From assembly GCA_949358305.1 (NCBI GenBank), contig OX442316.1, positions 9,734,001 through 9,798,000 on the forward strand: DNA of 64,000 bases. The letters are read 5' to 3'. Shown here one piece after another: positions 1 through 11,816 of this stretch. This stretch comes from Strigamia acuminata. Taxonomy: Eukaryota; Arthropoda; Chilopoda; Geophilomorpha; Linotaeniidae. The stretch's first letter is position 1. Each line of letters begins with the position of its first letter. A program made the translations under genes and the position numbers. The notes below the pieces were generated by a model that was not told the DNA's origin, did not search any database, and was given only the letters and a program-made list of their open reading frames with translations.

Positions 1-607
1 TAGATCCTGTACTTTTGTCTACAAATGGTTTAATAGTTTTTCACCTTAATTAGCAATCTACTCATCCTGTAGTTTTCGAAATAATGATAAATTGATTTCC
101 TATTTCGAAACTAATTGCTAGTTAGTGGATTTTGCATAAATTTGGAAAGAAACACTCACAAAACTCTAAAATAAATAACTATACTACCAACAAAAAACGT
201 GCAACTTACCAAAGTAATAGTTTTGTGCACAAAATCTAAACTACAAATGAAAGAAAAATAAACGACCAGCTGCTACATACACGATAAGGTTATAATTTTG
301 TACAATCCACCAACGTAAAAAATTAAAAAACACTGGAGTTCTTTCAGCAAAAAATGAAAAATAAACATTCCGGATGTTGCAAACGTTATTCTTTTATCAG
401 TCCACGATGCTGCCTTCACAAGCTTGGGCGTTCTGCAAGCCACGTGGATGTATCAATGTATATTACCCTTGAACTGGGGTCACATGGTTCTATCTTGGGC
501 TTGATTTGTTCCAGACTCATTGGCATCAGTTTTTATTATTTACTTGCATGTGAATTTTTACGGAGTTGATTTATTTCTGTTAAAGTTTGAACAGCTCAGC
601 TTTTGCA
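1..607. other. 5' flank of the esterase gene, no gene seen
   Basis: AT-rich sequence upstream of the first esterase exon. A 71-codon frame at 354-569 has no recognisable domain and no convincing splice context, so I do not call it. No clear TATA box can be assigned. Confidence 0.5.
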
Positions 608-3600
608 ATGCGTTCGTTTCTTACCAAGTTTGGGTTTTCAAAGTACTTGGCAGTTTTTTGGATTCTCTCGTCTGAGTTAGATCGTTGCGCTGCAACTACT
701 CAAAGTGATGTAGTGAAGCTCACGAGCAATGGTTACGTTCTGGGCAAGGAAATACTCCTCCCGGATTCAAATCAAGTTCTTGCATTTTTGGGAATTCCGT
801 ACGCAGAACCACCAATTGGAGAACTACGATTTCAGGTATGGAATAACTATTTAGTTTTTACAATTCCTAAAAATAAAAGCATCCGTAATTTAACAATTTA
901 AAATGTTTCTTATCATTTGTCCACATATTTAAGCTCTTGAATCTTCTCTTATCATTTCCTGCGTTTTATCTTTTATTATGATATAATCTCTGAAATATTT
1001 AATTTTTTTTTTATTTTGCGAACCAGAATTAAATTGCGGCTTAGTGTATGTTGTTTTTATAATTAGTTTTTGATGGGACAATTTGCGGGCGGTTTTAATA
1101 AATCACTATAAACAATAAATTAATTTGTCGTTAGTATTAAATGTATTATTATTTATTTTTAATTTTTATTTTTTTAATTAAAAGTAAAGAAGAATGTTTG
1201 GTTTATTTATAACGTCGGCTTAGTTTCAAAGGTTTAAGATAAAGAATGTAGGAAGCAGTTTATTATCTTCATTTCTCAGTACACATTTAATTGGATAATA
1301 GCTAGTGAATATTAGTGAATAGAACTTTTGAAATACAATTTTCTAATTTAATTTTCAAAATTTAAATTTTTAAATGATTTTAAAACATATGTTCAGTCAT
1401 CGGAGACCAATGGTTTATTTGAAATCCAAAACACACAAATATAAATTTAAAAAACACCAAAAATAAATCATATGTTGTATTAGCTCGTGTCAGCTCATTT
1501 AATCAACTTTCAATTATAATTGTTAGTTTTTGCATTGACAGCCTCCTGTTGATAAAAAAGATTGGAATGATGTTTTAAATGCAACGCAGTTCGGTCCCAT
1601 CTGCTACCAACATGAAAACATCCGAATTTGGCTTGTAGATGAAGGTGATTCGGGACAAAAAACACTCAAAATCAAAATGTTAAAATCCTACACCATGAGC
1701 GAGGACTGTCTTTCATTAAATGTTTACATACCAAAGGTATTTACAAAACTTTTTAAAAAATTAGAAACTGTTTCAATACGATGTAAATATAGCGTGTGAA
1801 AGTCATTACAGACAGCTGCTACTCTTGGCCCGTTACCAGTATTAGCGTACATTCATGGCGGCTCTTACGGAATAAATTCAGGGCGGTTTTACGATGGAGA
1901 AATATTAGCGAGTAAAGGAGTTATTGTCGTCACTAGTAATTATCGGCTTGGTGCATTAGGTAATGCTAAGTAATTTCATTTTAACCATATAGAAATTAAA
2001 ATTGCATCAACTGTTTAATAGGTTTTCTTAGCACGGGGGACAATGCGGCAACTGGAAATTACGGTTTATTAGATCAATTGCATGTTTTCAAATGGATTCA
2101 GAAAAATATTGCAAATTTTGGAGGCGATCCCAAAAAAGTAACAATATTTGGAAACAGTGCTGGCGCATCTAGTGTTGCTTTTCATTTAATATCACCATTA
2201 GCGAAAGGTTAATGAAAAGTAATCTTGTACCCTCTTGACTAAATTTACTATATTTGTGTTTTTTACAGGTTTGTTTTCATCCGTTATTGCTGAGAGCGGA
2301 TCTCCACTTGCTCCGTGGGCTCTGCAGGCAAAACCGCATTTTTGGGCCACGACATTAGCCGAGGACTGTGGATGTCCGATTAGTCCAACGAGCACTTTGG
2401 TGGAATGTCTTCGAGATTTATCAGCTAAGAATGTCATTGAACAAGCTACAATTTCAGTAAAGAATTTTGCAATTGTGTAATTAGAAAAATAATTTTATAA
2501 TTTTACATAAATGAATTAGAATGGACTTCTTGTGCCCTATGCTCCGGTTGTTGACGGTTGGTTTGGTGGCGATTATCTTCCAGACCACCCTGAAATTATG
2601 ATCAACTCGGGTCGATTTCTAAAGCTTCCGTTCATGACAGGAGTAACGAGAAACGAGGCCGCCATCTGGTATCAAATGGGTAGGTCAGTACAATTTAGTC
2701 AAAAATAAATAGAAATATTATTTTTATTTAAAACTCTTGGCACAATTTATCTGCATTATTTGAGGTATCTATCTCTTTTCTTTAGGTAGGCGGCAACAGA
2801 GTATGCATTTTTTGGAAGCCTTGATTAGCATGCATGTTGATCTACTACTGGTAAATAGCAGTGTTTCTGATTCGAACCATGCTGCCTTGACTCACGCCAT
2901 TATGACTCAATACTTCTACAAAAATGGGTTTACTGATTTAAATGGTGAAGGAAATTCGAGCTTTTTGATTGATGTAAGTCGTTTTTGAAGAAAAAAAGAA
3001 AAAAACGGTTTTGAAGTCTTAAAAATGAAGTTTATTTTGTCAGTTTGTATCAGAAGTGGTTTTCAAAGCTCCGTGTGTTAAACTTTTACAAAGCATGAGC
3101 AAACATACCTCAGAACCCATATATATGTACGAATTTGCATATTTTAGCCTTGACGATGTGAAAACACAAGACTGGGTAGGTGAGTTTCAGTTTCAGATTG
3201 AGTTAAACTTTAAATGAGATATTTCATCTATTGATTTTTGTATACACACAGGAGCTTATCACGAAAGCGAGTTACAATACATTTTTGGTATGCCCCATCT
3301 CAATTACTCAAATACATTGAGGCTGGAAAATGACAAAACAGTTAGTGATTTTATGATGGAGTTGTGGATTAACTTTGCAAAATACGGGTGTGTTTTATTT
3401 TAATACCTAATTACATAATCAGGCGTTACTCACCTATGATTTCTGGGCTTAGGAATCCAACTACACCGTTTTATAACCCTTTAGACGTCACTTGGCAGCC
3501 ATATACACCAAATCGTCAAATATACCTCGAAATTACTGAAAGTCCAGCAATGAAGGAAAATTATTTAGTGGAGAATTCGATATTTTGGAATTCTTTCTTT

Positions 3601-3810
3601 CCTATCTTCAGGGACTACTCCATCGACAGTGAACCAGCTTCAACTACAACACCTTCCCACTCCAGCAACGAATGGCTTGTCTGGTTTCTGACGGCATTAG
3701 TGTGCTTGTTGTGTGTATCATGTGCATCATTGTTGATTTACCTCATTCGTCGTCGACCTTTAACAGTGGTAAAGCAAGGCGGCGATAGGAAAAGTATTAC
3801 GGCTGTTTAA
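608..3810 (+). CDS. Membrane-anchored carboxylesterase / neuroligin-like protein, 10 exons
   Basis: Exons 608-835, 1542-1736, 1812-1959, 2022-2207, 2269-2456, 2520-2679, 2786-2973, 3044-3179, 3252-3387 and 3453-3810 join in phase into 640 codons. The ATG at 608 begins a signal-peptide-like N terminus ([18 protein letters not shown]). Family motifs occur in order: [30 protein letters not shown] (oxyanion region), FGNSAGA (nucleophile Ser236), TRNEA (Glu361) and AYHESE (His480). The Ser/Glu/His triad of cholinesterase-type hydrolases therefore looks complete. A single transmembrane helix (about [15 protein letters not shown]) near the C terminus is followed by a short basic tail ending SITAV, a class I PDZ-ligand shape. 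HGGSY, the anchor and the PDZ-like end recall neuroligins, whereas classical neuroligins lack the catalytic Ser. It is either a tethered esterase or a catalytically competent neuroligin relative; substrate unknown. Confidence 0.85.
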
Positions 3811-4633
3811 GGCCTAATCCGAAATGATAAGAATTAGATTTATTGTAGATATATTATTATTATTCTAATTATCAAAAGTTGTTGTTATTTTATCTCATGT
3901 ACAGTTTATTTATGACTTACCTGCAACGCTTGCTTCAATTAAACAAAATTTATTTTGTTCGTTTCATCAAGGAGTTGAGTGGTTTCTTTGATACTTGACT
4001 TCATCAACCCACAATGCTATTATACAGTATTATAAAAGAGATTGATTTGATTCAATTCAATACACTTAAAAGACAATTGGACCAAAAAGAAACCTAACTA
4101 TTGTAGTTTATTATTATCGAATCAATGATACAAACATGAAAGAAATTCCGACCAGTTATATCATAATTATGTTTTAATATAAAAAATTCAACTTTATTTA
4201 TAATTCAACTTTATTAGAAAATTGATTTTTATTTTAAAAAAAAATCGAAAATTAATTTGTAACACATGTCACTGAAATTGATAAGGTAATTGCAGTAGTT
4301 TCATCTCAGCTCTTCTGCACACCCAAAAATAGAATTTTGCTAATTTTATTTGATCTTGATTATGCTCAATAGTAATTTGGATTTGTTTTTCGAGGTTTTC
4401 TTTTTATTTTCGTACTACAGTTCGAAGGAAATCGGTTAAGTGGCGCTGCCTTCCGACTTGTCAACAATGATGTCACAGGTAAAATGGCGCTTAACTGCAG
4501 TGCGTAGAAACGTCAGCTGTTGCAAACATTACACGATGATAGCACGGAGCTCCATTTTTAAAAATATCTATAATCATGGTCCAAGGAACGATATATTCAT
4601 ATGATTTCGGGTTTTTAGCAAAAATTTGACAAA
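3811..4633. other. Intergenic region between esterase and TTC39-like gene
   Basis: About 0.8 kb of AT-rich sequence holding the 3' end of the esterase gene and the presumed promoter of the TTC39-like gene. A more GC-rich patch lies at about 4430-4560. No further ORF or RNA gene is seen. Confidence 0.5.
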
Positions 4634-7623
4634 ATGTCTCTAAGTACATCACCTTCATCATCTACAACCGGAACCCCACAGATGTCATGTGAACCAAAAG
4701 ATCATGAATTAGCGATACATGGCATAAATCTGCTGCTAAATAATAAAAGCAAAGCAGCCGAAGAGATTTTTAATAAACATAAGTGAGTTTTTACCTCGGA
4801 TCAATGGAATTAATTACTTACAAGCTTTGATTTCAGGGACGATTGTATAGAAATGAGAATGGGCTATTGTTTTTTAGCATTTATGGTATTACATCGACCG
4901 ATTTAAGAAAAAATTTGACAAATAGACCGAATGTTTTTTTTTATCTGATTTTCACTTCCAGAACGCCTTAATGACATTCGAAGAAGAAAAAATAAATCTC
5001 GCTCATAAAACATTGAAGGAAACGGAAACTAAATTTGCTCACGAAGTTAGCACTTTTCAATCGATGAAGAGAATGGTTTTTGGACAATCCGATCCCGTGA
5101 GACTATTGATTAAATAAAATTAATTAAAATTTGAATTAGAACCTATGAATCTAAATAACTATTTCAATCAGGTCGATAACAATGTTGAAAAAAGATTAGA
5201 AGAACAAATTGGCATCGCCGATTGTCAGGTAAATCGTAATTTACGCGTAATAACGGTCGTTTTATCCTTTTTTTTAAAGGTATGCATGGCAATACTAGTT
5301 TTCACGCATCAAGATCTTGCAAGTTACATAAGAGGGGGTTGGATTTTACGAAAAGCTTGGAAAGTTTACGATCGAACGTACAGAGAAATTAAAGGTCTGT
5401 ACGATCAATTTGTTAAGCGGTCTCGCTCAACAATTTCATCAACATCAGGTATATGCGAATACGAAACGTAAATACAGATGATTATATTAATTAATAAATA
5501 AATTATTGGGCAGTGTTACCTTCGTCTAGTAGCTCAACTGACGATTTAACGGATCCAGAGAACTGGTTAAGTTCCGATACTGAAGATAAGAAAGGCACGG
5601 TTAAGCCCCCAGGTACATGACTTAGAAAGGTGTTTTTTTATTTACCGGATTTATTTTGTTTATTATTTTCTTTTTGTTTTATGTAGACCTCGCGAAAAGT
5701 TCCAGAACAAAACTTACAGCAGCTTTACCGTCAGCTTCTAATGTTTCCTCTTTAACACCGGAGGTTATAACTCGATTATTAGCGTCAGTCAGTTTCGGTT
5801 ATGGAACCTTTCAATTGTGCATTTCTTTACTCCCACCAAGCTTACTAAAAGTAATGAGTTTTCCACACTTTGTTGTTGCTATTCGAGTTAATTACAATTG
5901 AATTTTGAAACGTATGATGCCAAGATTATCCATTTTCTGGGATTTGACAGTGACAGAGAGGCTGCGGTGGAGTATATGATGTATGCACGAACGGGTAGTG
6001 ATATTCGAGCACCTTTTTCCACGTAATTTTTAAATCTACGTCTTTTACTTCGAGGTGATTTATTTTCTCATTTTTGTTATCAGATTGGGTTTATTGTGGT
6101 ATCACACGATTGTAAGGCCATTTTTTTCGCTAGATGGTCACAACGTTGTGGCTGGTAATTATAAAGTAGTTTATTCATGTTTATGTAGCTATGTAAATAA
6201 TTATATTTTAATGTGAAGTGAATGGTTTAGGTGTAAAGGCAGCTGAATTTCTTTTAAAAGAAAACGAGAACACTTTTGGCAATGGCGCACTTTTTTTGTT
6301 TTATAAAGGTCGAATAGAGAGACTTAAGGTTGGTAATTTGTATTTTTGTATTTTTGTTTTTGTTGTATGGTGTGATTTTTTTTTTTTTTAATTTTAGGGC
6401 AACTTGAATGAAGCTATAGATAAATACGAGAAAGCTCTACAAGCGTCTAGTCAAAGGGAGATTCAGTTGATTTGTGTGCATGAAATAGGATGGTGTTACA
6501 TACTACAATTTAATTGGAGTAAATCTTGTACCGCATTTCTCAAGTATAAAAAGTGAAGATTTTTATGAAAATTCAATTGAAATTGTTATAACCATCTTTC
6601 ATAGATTGAAGAATGAATCTCGATGGGCAAAAAGTTATTATGGATACTTAATTGCAGGTAAACATACATTTATTTTTTATATTTTACTTTCATTTATTTA
6701 TTTTTAACATTAAAAAAATTATTTCTAGTCTCTTACGGCGTTCTAAATGAAATGCCAGAATGCAAAAATGCGCTTGCTGAAATTCCATCTTTAGTGCGAA
6801 GGAAGAATAATCAGTTGGAAGCTTTTGTGTTAAAACGAGTATGTTTCGATTAGTAAGATTTATTTTAGAAATTGTTAAATAATTTTTTTTTAAAAGTCTA
6901 TTCGACTGCTCAAAGAAAATGCAGACAGACAGGAAATGCTTTTGTATGGAATGGAATTACTTTATTTATGGCATGCCATTCCATCGTGTACGGACGAAAT
7001 TAAAGCACTTATGCTTTATGGTAAAGTTCACACTAATTTATACCGTATTTCACTTCATTTATTTTATTTACGTCATTTATTCGTATTTAGAATGTAGTAA
7101 TATTGGTGCTAAGAAATTGCTGCCCTTGAAATGTCTGATTGAAGGGTCCCTTCACAATAGCGTTGGAAATCGCGATTTGTCTATTCAGGTAATTTTATTT
7201 TTTTATTTTTGCAAATTAGGTTTGTTAACGGAATTTAATTTTAAGTGTTTAGAAGAAGCTATTGCTCGATCTAGCGACCTAAAAGATGACTTGCACATTC
7301 CTGCGTTTGCCACGTACGAACTGAGTATAATTCTACTTCAAGATGTTGCGGTAATTAAGTTTGATGTTCTCTTTAGTCGATTAAGGTTTGACATGTTTTT
7401 TGTTTTCAGACTTATGCACGTGGAAAAGCTCTCTTGCTTCGTATCAAAGTATAAAATGACGACGATTTGTCAAATAAGCGTTTAATTTCTTGCATTTTAG
7501 GATGACTTTAAAGGTTACGACTTTGAGAATAGACTTAGTGTGCGAATACACGCAGCTGTGAAGAATCTGGATAATACTTCAAGGAAACCCAGTGCGAAAT
7601 CGGTTGTCGGTGGAGTAGTGTAA
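4634..7623 (+). CDS. TTC39C: Tetratricopeptide repeat protein 39C-like, 18 exons
   Basis: Exons 4634-4782, 4837-4885, 4962-5096, 5172-5228, 5280-5448, 5514-5612, 5687-5850, 5925-6022, 6084-6154, 6231-6328, 6398-6543, 6605-6657, 6729-6838, 6897-7020, 7091-7188, 7246-7350, 7410-7448 and 7501-7623 join in phase to 628 codons, close to the length of animal TTC39 proteins. Family landmarks include LAIHGINLLLNNK near the N terminus, SFGYGTFQLCISLLPP, a GLLWYH segment, the LKNESRWAKSYY block and the C-terminal YDFENRLSVRIHAA. TTC39 proteins are cytosolic TPR helical-repeat scaffolds; TTC39C has been linked to cilia, but the molecular role is poorly defined. A serine-rich acidic insert lies at about residues 175-225. 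An alternative donor at 6553 would add three codons; similarity to the family favours the donor at 6544. The 3' end faces CFAP91 at about 250 bp. Confidence 0.85.
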
Positions 7624-7877
7624 ATTTAATACCGTACTTTAAAAATTTACTAGTGTTTAAGTTTGTTTTAAAAACCGTCTGACTAGTTTATAGGCAATGT
7701 TTTTAGGTGTAAATATTGTAGCGAATGAATGTATATAATTGCATAAATTCACTAAAAAAAAAAATGATATTGATGGAATAATTTTGAAACGAACAAACAA
7801 ACATCAAATTGTATTTATTCAACACAACATTAGAATTTTCAATAGAATTTCGTAATTTTTTAAAGCTCAAATTCGAT

Positions 7878-10800
7878 TTATTTTGATTTCTTTTTGAAAA
7901 CTGTTGTACTACCTCTGTTACTTTGGCGTCTATGGGCTGGGAAAGGCATAAGATCGTCCAAATATTCAGAATTTGATTCATCATAGGCATTCGAACCCCG
8001 TAATTGGTTGAATTTTAGCTGTCCGGGTGAATAAATGTCCCAATCTTCTAGTGACTCAGTTGCGTGCCAATCGTGAATGTGCACACCCGAGATCCGCTTA
8101 ACTCGCGAGACTTTCTTTGTAGGTGTTTCCGGGTCCTTCGAACCCTTGGTAGGCTTTGATGGGCCTGGGCTTGCAGTAGTCCGTGCAGGTTGAGATTTTG
8201 GTTGGCTACTAGCTGGCACGTCGCTGTATAAAAATTGATGACAAGCTTTCAGGGAGGCATTTTGTCGTCGGCGTACTACAAAACGGATCAAATGTTGATT
8301 TAAACGTTTGGATTCACCATCTATATGATTGTTTTTCCTCATTTCTTACTATCTTCGCGCACTTTCATCCGCTCAACTTCCGGTAATAGGAAGCTGTGCA
8401 TTAAATTCGCTATCATTTCTTCGGATTGTATTGCACTCGATCTGTAAAATAGTTGCGTTCATTTATATTTATTTTTTTCAAATTTAGACTCACTTTTGCT
8501 CGAGTTCGTGCACTGTATCGTTAATCCTGCGAGCCATGGCTTCTACTTCGTAAGCTGCTTGTTGGCTGACGGTACGATGCATACTGGCATTGATAATTTC
8601 ATCCAGGTATAGATCAATACTTTTTTGGTGCACATTTAAAATCTGAAATACAAATGTGTGTATAAACTTTTGCATTGAAATTGTGATTGGTTTACCTTGC
8701 GGAATATTTCCTGCTCTTCTCTGCGTCGTCGTTCTTCGGTTTGCCTCAAACCGGATTCTTCGGCTTCTCGCAGACGACGTTGTCGTTCGGCCAGTATTGC
8801 TAAAGCATGGATCCGTCTTTCGTCTTGTAAACGGATCAATTCCTTACTCAGATAGTCCAGCATTTGCGCAACTTTATCTCCCACAATTGACTCCACAACT
8901 GCTTTTAATTCTGTTTCTTTCCTGTCTAGTTTGATTCGTTCGTCAGTTTTTGCCTTCAGCCGCACTCGAAGATCGTCTAAGTGTTCTTGTTTCTCAGTAT
9001 ATAGAGCGTGAAAAGTGCGGAGCTCGTCAATTAAATCGGCGCAGCGTTCTTTGCCATCGTGCATCTTTTTATAGAGATAAAAGGAGAAATTTAAATGTCG
9101 ATATTTTTTTCAGTAGGTTTTAACTCACAAGTATCTGTACTGCACGACCACGTAGAATCTTTTGTAAAAATATTGTACTTTGTTCGATTTGTTTCGTTTT
9201 TTCACTCGGGCCTCGGATTTCTGGAGTTACGGGTCTAGGAGGGGGTTTCTCTAATTTTTCCATCAATGCCATAGTCCCAGTAAAGGTTCTTTGAATTGGT
9301 GTTAGGCCCCTTTCCACTATAAAAATACCGTTCTAGGATATTTTAGAATTTTACAAAATTTGCAAAACTTACACAACATGCTTTTGTACGCGTCATCTAA
9401 TTGTTTACTGTTTTTATACTTCCGTTTAACGTATCCACTTTCTGGTAATTTATGCAATACTGGTTGACTAAAATTGCTGTTGAAGTGTTTTTGAGACACA
9501 TAGTTTTCAAAATGCAAAATATCTATAAAAAGAGTTATTTATAAAATAATGTGGGTATTATTATTATTATTTATGAACCTTTGTAGGAATTGAAAAATTT
9601 GCATTCCATTGAATGTTTGTTTTCTCTGCATTTGAAGGGACTCGTTCCACTCCTAAGTAACGGAGTAAACATTTCAGACCCGGGATCAAAATGCAAATCG
9701 ATTTTGTTGTTTTGTGAAAGCTTCTTTGCAACTCGTCTTTGCCTTTCCACAAGCTTGTGATTCGCTAATTTAAACCGATTTACAATTATACAGTGGACTG
9801 TTTCTTCGATATAAATGACTTACCCCTGAACTTGAATCTATTTAAGCTTTTAACGAGTTTAATTCTTCCTACTTCTCTTCTTTTCCATACTCGCATCATT
9901 TTTTTCGTCGATTCTGTCACAAAGCTGTCGTTTTCATCACGCAACAGTTCAATCATTAACTCCATTTTAACATCGTGAATTTCTTGGATTTGCTTAATAT
10001 AAAATTACTTCAATTTAAATCGGTATCATTAAAAAAAAGACTACTCATACATTGTCTCTATACTTCCACTCGGCCCACTCAATTTCACTAATCTGTCGTA
10101 TTCTTTCGTTATAATTTTTTGCCGTTAGTGGTGGCAAAGCGGCTTCTAAACTTCTCTTCACCCGAGCACGTTCGATCATAATTAATTCATTTTCTCCAAC
10201 AGGTAACCCATTTCCTATATTTATTAAAAACATATGAAAAATTCAAGTTTCTTTTCTTACATTTTCTTACATACCCCAAGCAAACGAAGCTAAAGTGAGA
10301 ATCTCTGGTTCAGATCGCCCGTGTATTCTATAAACGGGCGAGTAAGGTCCAGTTTGCGTTTCCGATTCTCTGTAATCTGTTTGTGTGCTTTGGTCTACAG
10401 TGGGTTTGCTGGCGTCAATGCAATCCGACAACTGTTCGCACGATGTTGCTGACATGACTGAATAATCCATGTGATATAACATGCTTGCTAATTCATCATT
10501 AAGTGAAGGAACATTTTGAGGTCTGTGTTTGAAGAAAACAAAAATGTACATTTTGATTTATGTTGTGATTTGTGGTTATTCACCTTTTGAAAAATTTACA
10601 TAATTCGGGTCCTGTGACTTGATTGATAGTTGGAGGAAATATTTCAGCTTCTTGTGTTCCTCTAAAAATTCAGGAAGAGAATATTGGAAGATTTTAATTT
10701 TAAAGTGGACAAAATGTTCGGCTTACGAGCCAATCACTCGATATCTTCGTGATATAAACCAAGGTATTGGTTTGCGGTCTTGTAATCGCACTACTCCACG

Positions 10801-11118
10801 TGGATAATTTTGCAGTTCACTGAACATTCGACGATAAGAGGGGATAAACGCCTGAATAATTTTAATCAATTTAATCAGTTTATAAAATTAATGGTGTTTG
10901 AAATAACAAACCAAATTGCAAGAGTTGTTGGCTGCCCTGTTGGCTTCCTTCGCATGATCTTTGGCACTCGACAAAATGCAACACGGATCTAATTGAGTTT
11001 AATTGAAACAGATTTCTTACATTTTTTAGTCTTTATGTTTAGGGAACAAAATAATACCGTATAAATAATCGTATGGTCGTCCAGACCAAGTTGAAACATT
11101 TCTTCTTTTTACGCACAT
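7878..11118 (-). CDS. CFAP91: Cilia- and flagella-associated protein 91 (MAATS1/AAT1), 14 exons
   Basis: Read on the minus strand, exons 11058-11118, 10912-10988, 10727-10851, 10584-10661, 10275-10522, 10051-10214, 9824-9992, 9579-9764, 9373-9522, 9129-9316, 8696-9064, 8494-8642, 8350-8441 and 7878-8275 join in phase to 817 codons. Diagnostic CFAP91 blocks are RPYDYLYDP near the N terminus, STQTDYRESETQTGPYSP (about residues 159-176), LPVGENELIMIERARVKR, an ILRGRAVQIL segment and a long Glu/Arg coiled coil with ELIRLQDERRIHALAILAER (about residues 483-605). CFAP91 is a scaffold at the base of radial spokes in motile axonemes, associated with the calmodulin- and spoke-associated complex. The C-terminal tail after about residue 690 is Pro/Ser/Lys-rich and not obviously conserved. 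A candidate AATAAA signal on the minus strand lies at 7811-7816. Start chosen because the short first exon matches the family N terminus. Confidence 0.92.
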
Positions 11119-11816
11119 GTTTGTTTTGGATTTTGTTTTTGTCTAAAGGATTTGAATATTTTAGGATGTTAGGTTCATTTCAACAGGATGGATGGTGTCG
11201 CGATCAAAACAAAAGAACAAATGAACGACAAAGTGTAAACAATAGGAGTATTTTGTTTGATTATTGTAGCTAAGAACGGTAAGGAAATTCGATGGGGGCA
11301 TTGCTAGAGCACAATTTATTTGTACAGTATATTAAATGAAAATTCAAGGTTTGTTAGCTTTTCATTATCATAACTCGATTAAATTAATTATGCAAAAATA
11401 AAAGCATTTCACACGTTATTCCCTAGTTACACCTTGGACTAATAGAGACTAATTGTCCAAGGTTACACTTTATTCCCTAGTTACACTTTAACAAGAGAAT
11501 CTCTTTTCTTGTTTTGTGCTTGCTCAGCAGCAACGTTAACAGTTTTTTGCAAGTGTTGTTAAGCTGGAGTTTTGCATTATTGATTGCCATTTAAAATTTT
11601 AATTACAAAAATAAAATTATTTTGAAAAAAAATGTATTTGCTTTTCACATAAAAAATGCGAAGTAATTATTGAAAATGTGTTTCCAACTGAAAACAAGTT
11701 TGTAAAAAAAAAGGCAATATAGTCATTCCCTTTTCTCGATTTAATGTTGTCATGGAAAGAAAACAACAGCAAAGCCAAGATCAGACAGAAGTTCAGATAA
11801 CTCTCTACGATACACA
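11119..11816. other. Divergent promoter region between CFAP91 and the channel gene
   Basis: Seven hundred bases separate the divergent starts. At 11432-11462 an 8-bp stem (CCTTGGAC / GTCCAAGG) forms a small hairpin, flanked by two direct copies of ATTCCCTAGTTACAC. No ORF is supported. Confidence 0.5.

Noticed and set aside
354-569. 71-codon frame as a small cysteine-containing secreted peptide
   Set aside because: No signal peptide at the ATG, no regular cysteine spacing, no splice or promoter support.
3388-3452. Shorter esterase intron ending at 3422
   Set aside because: It would insert ten extra residues; the acceptor at 3452 gives the family-typical KYGNPTTPF junction.
8321-8349. A 29-nt intron in CFAP91
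   Set aside because: The same donor with the acceptor at 8276 (74-nt intron) gives a gap-free match to the family C-terminal block, so the longer intron is preferred.
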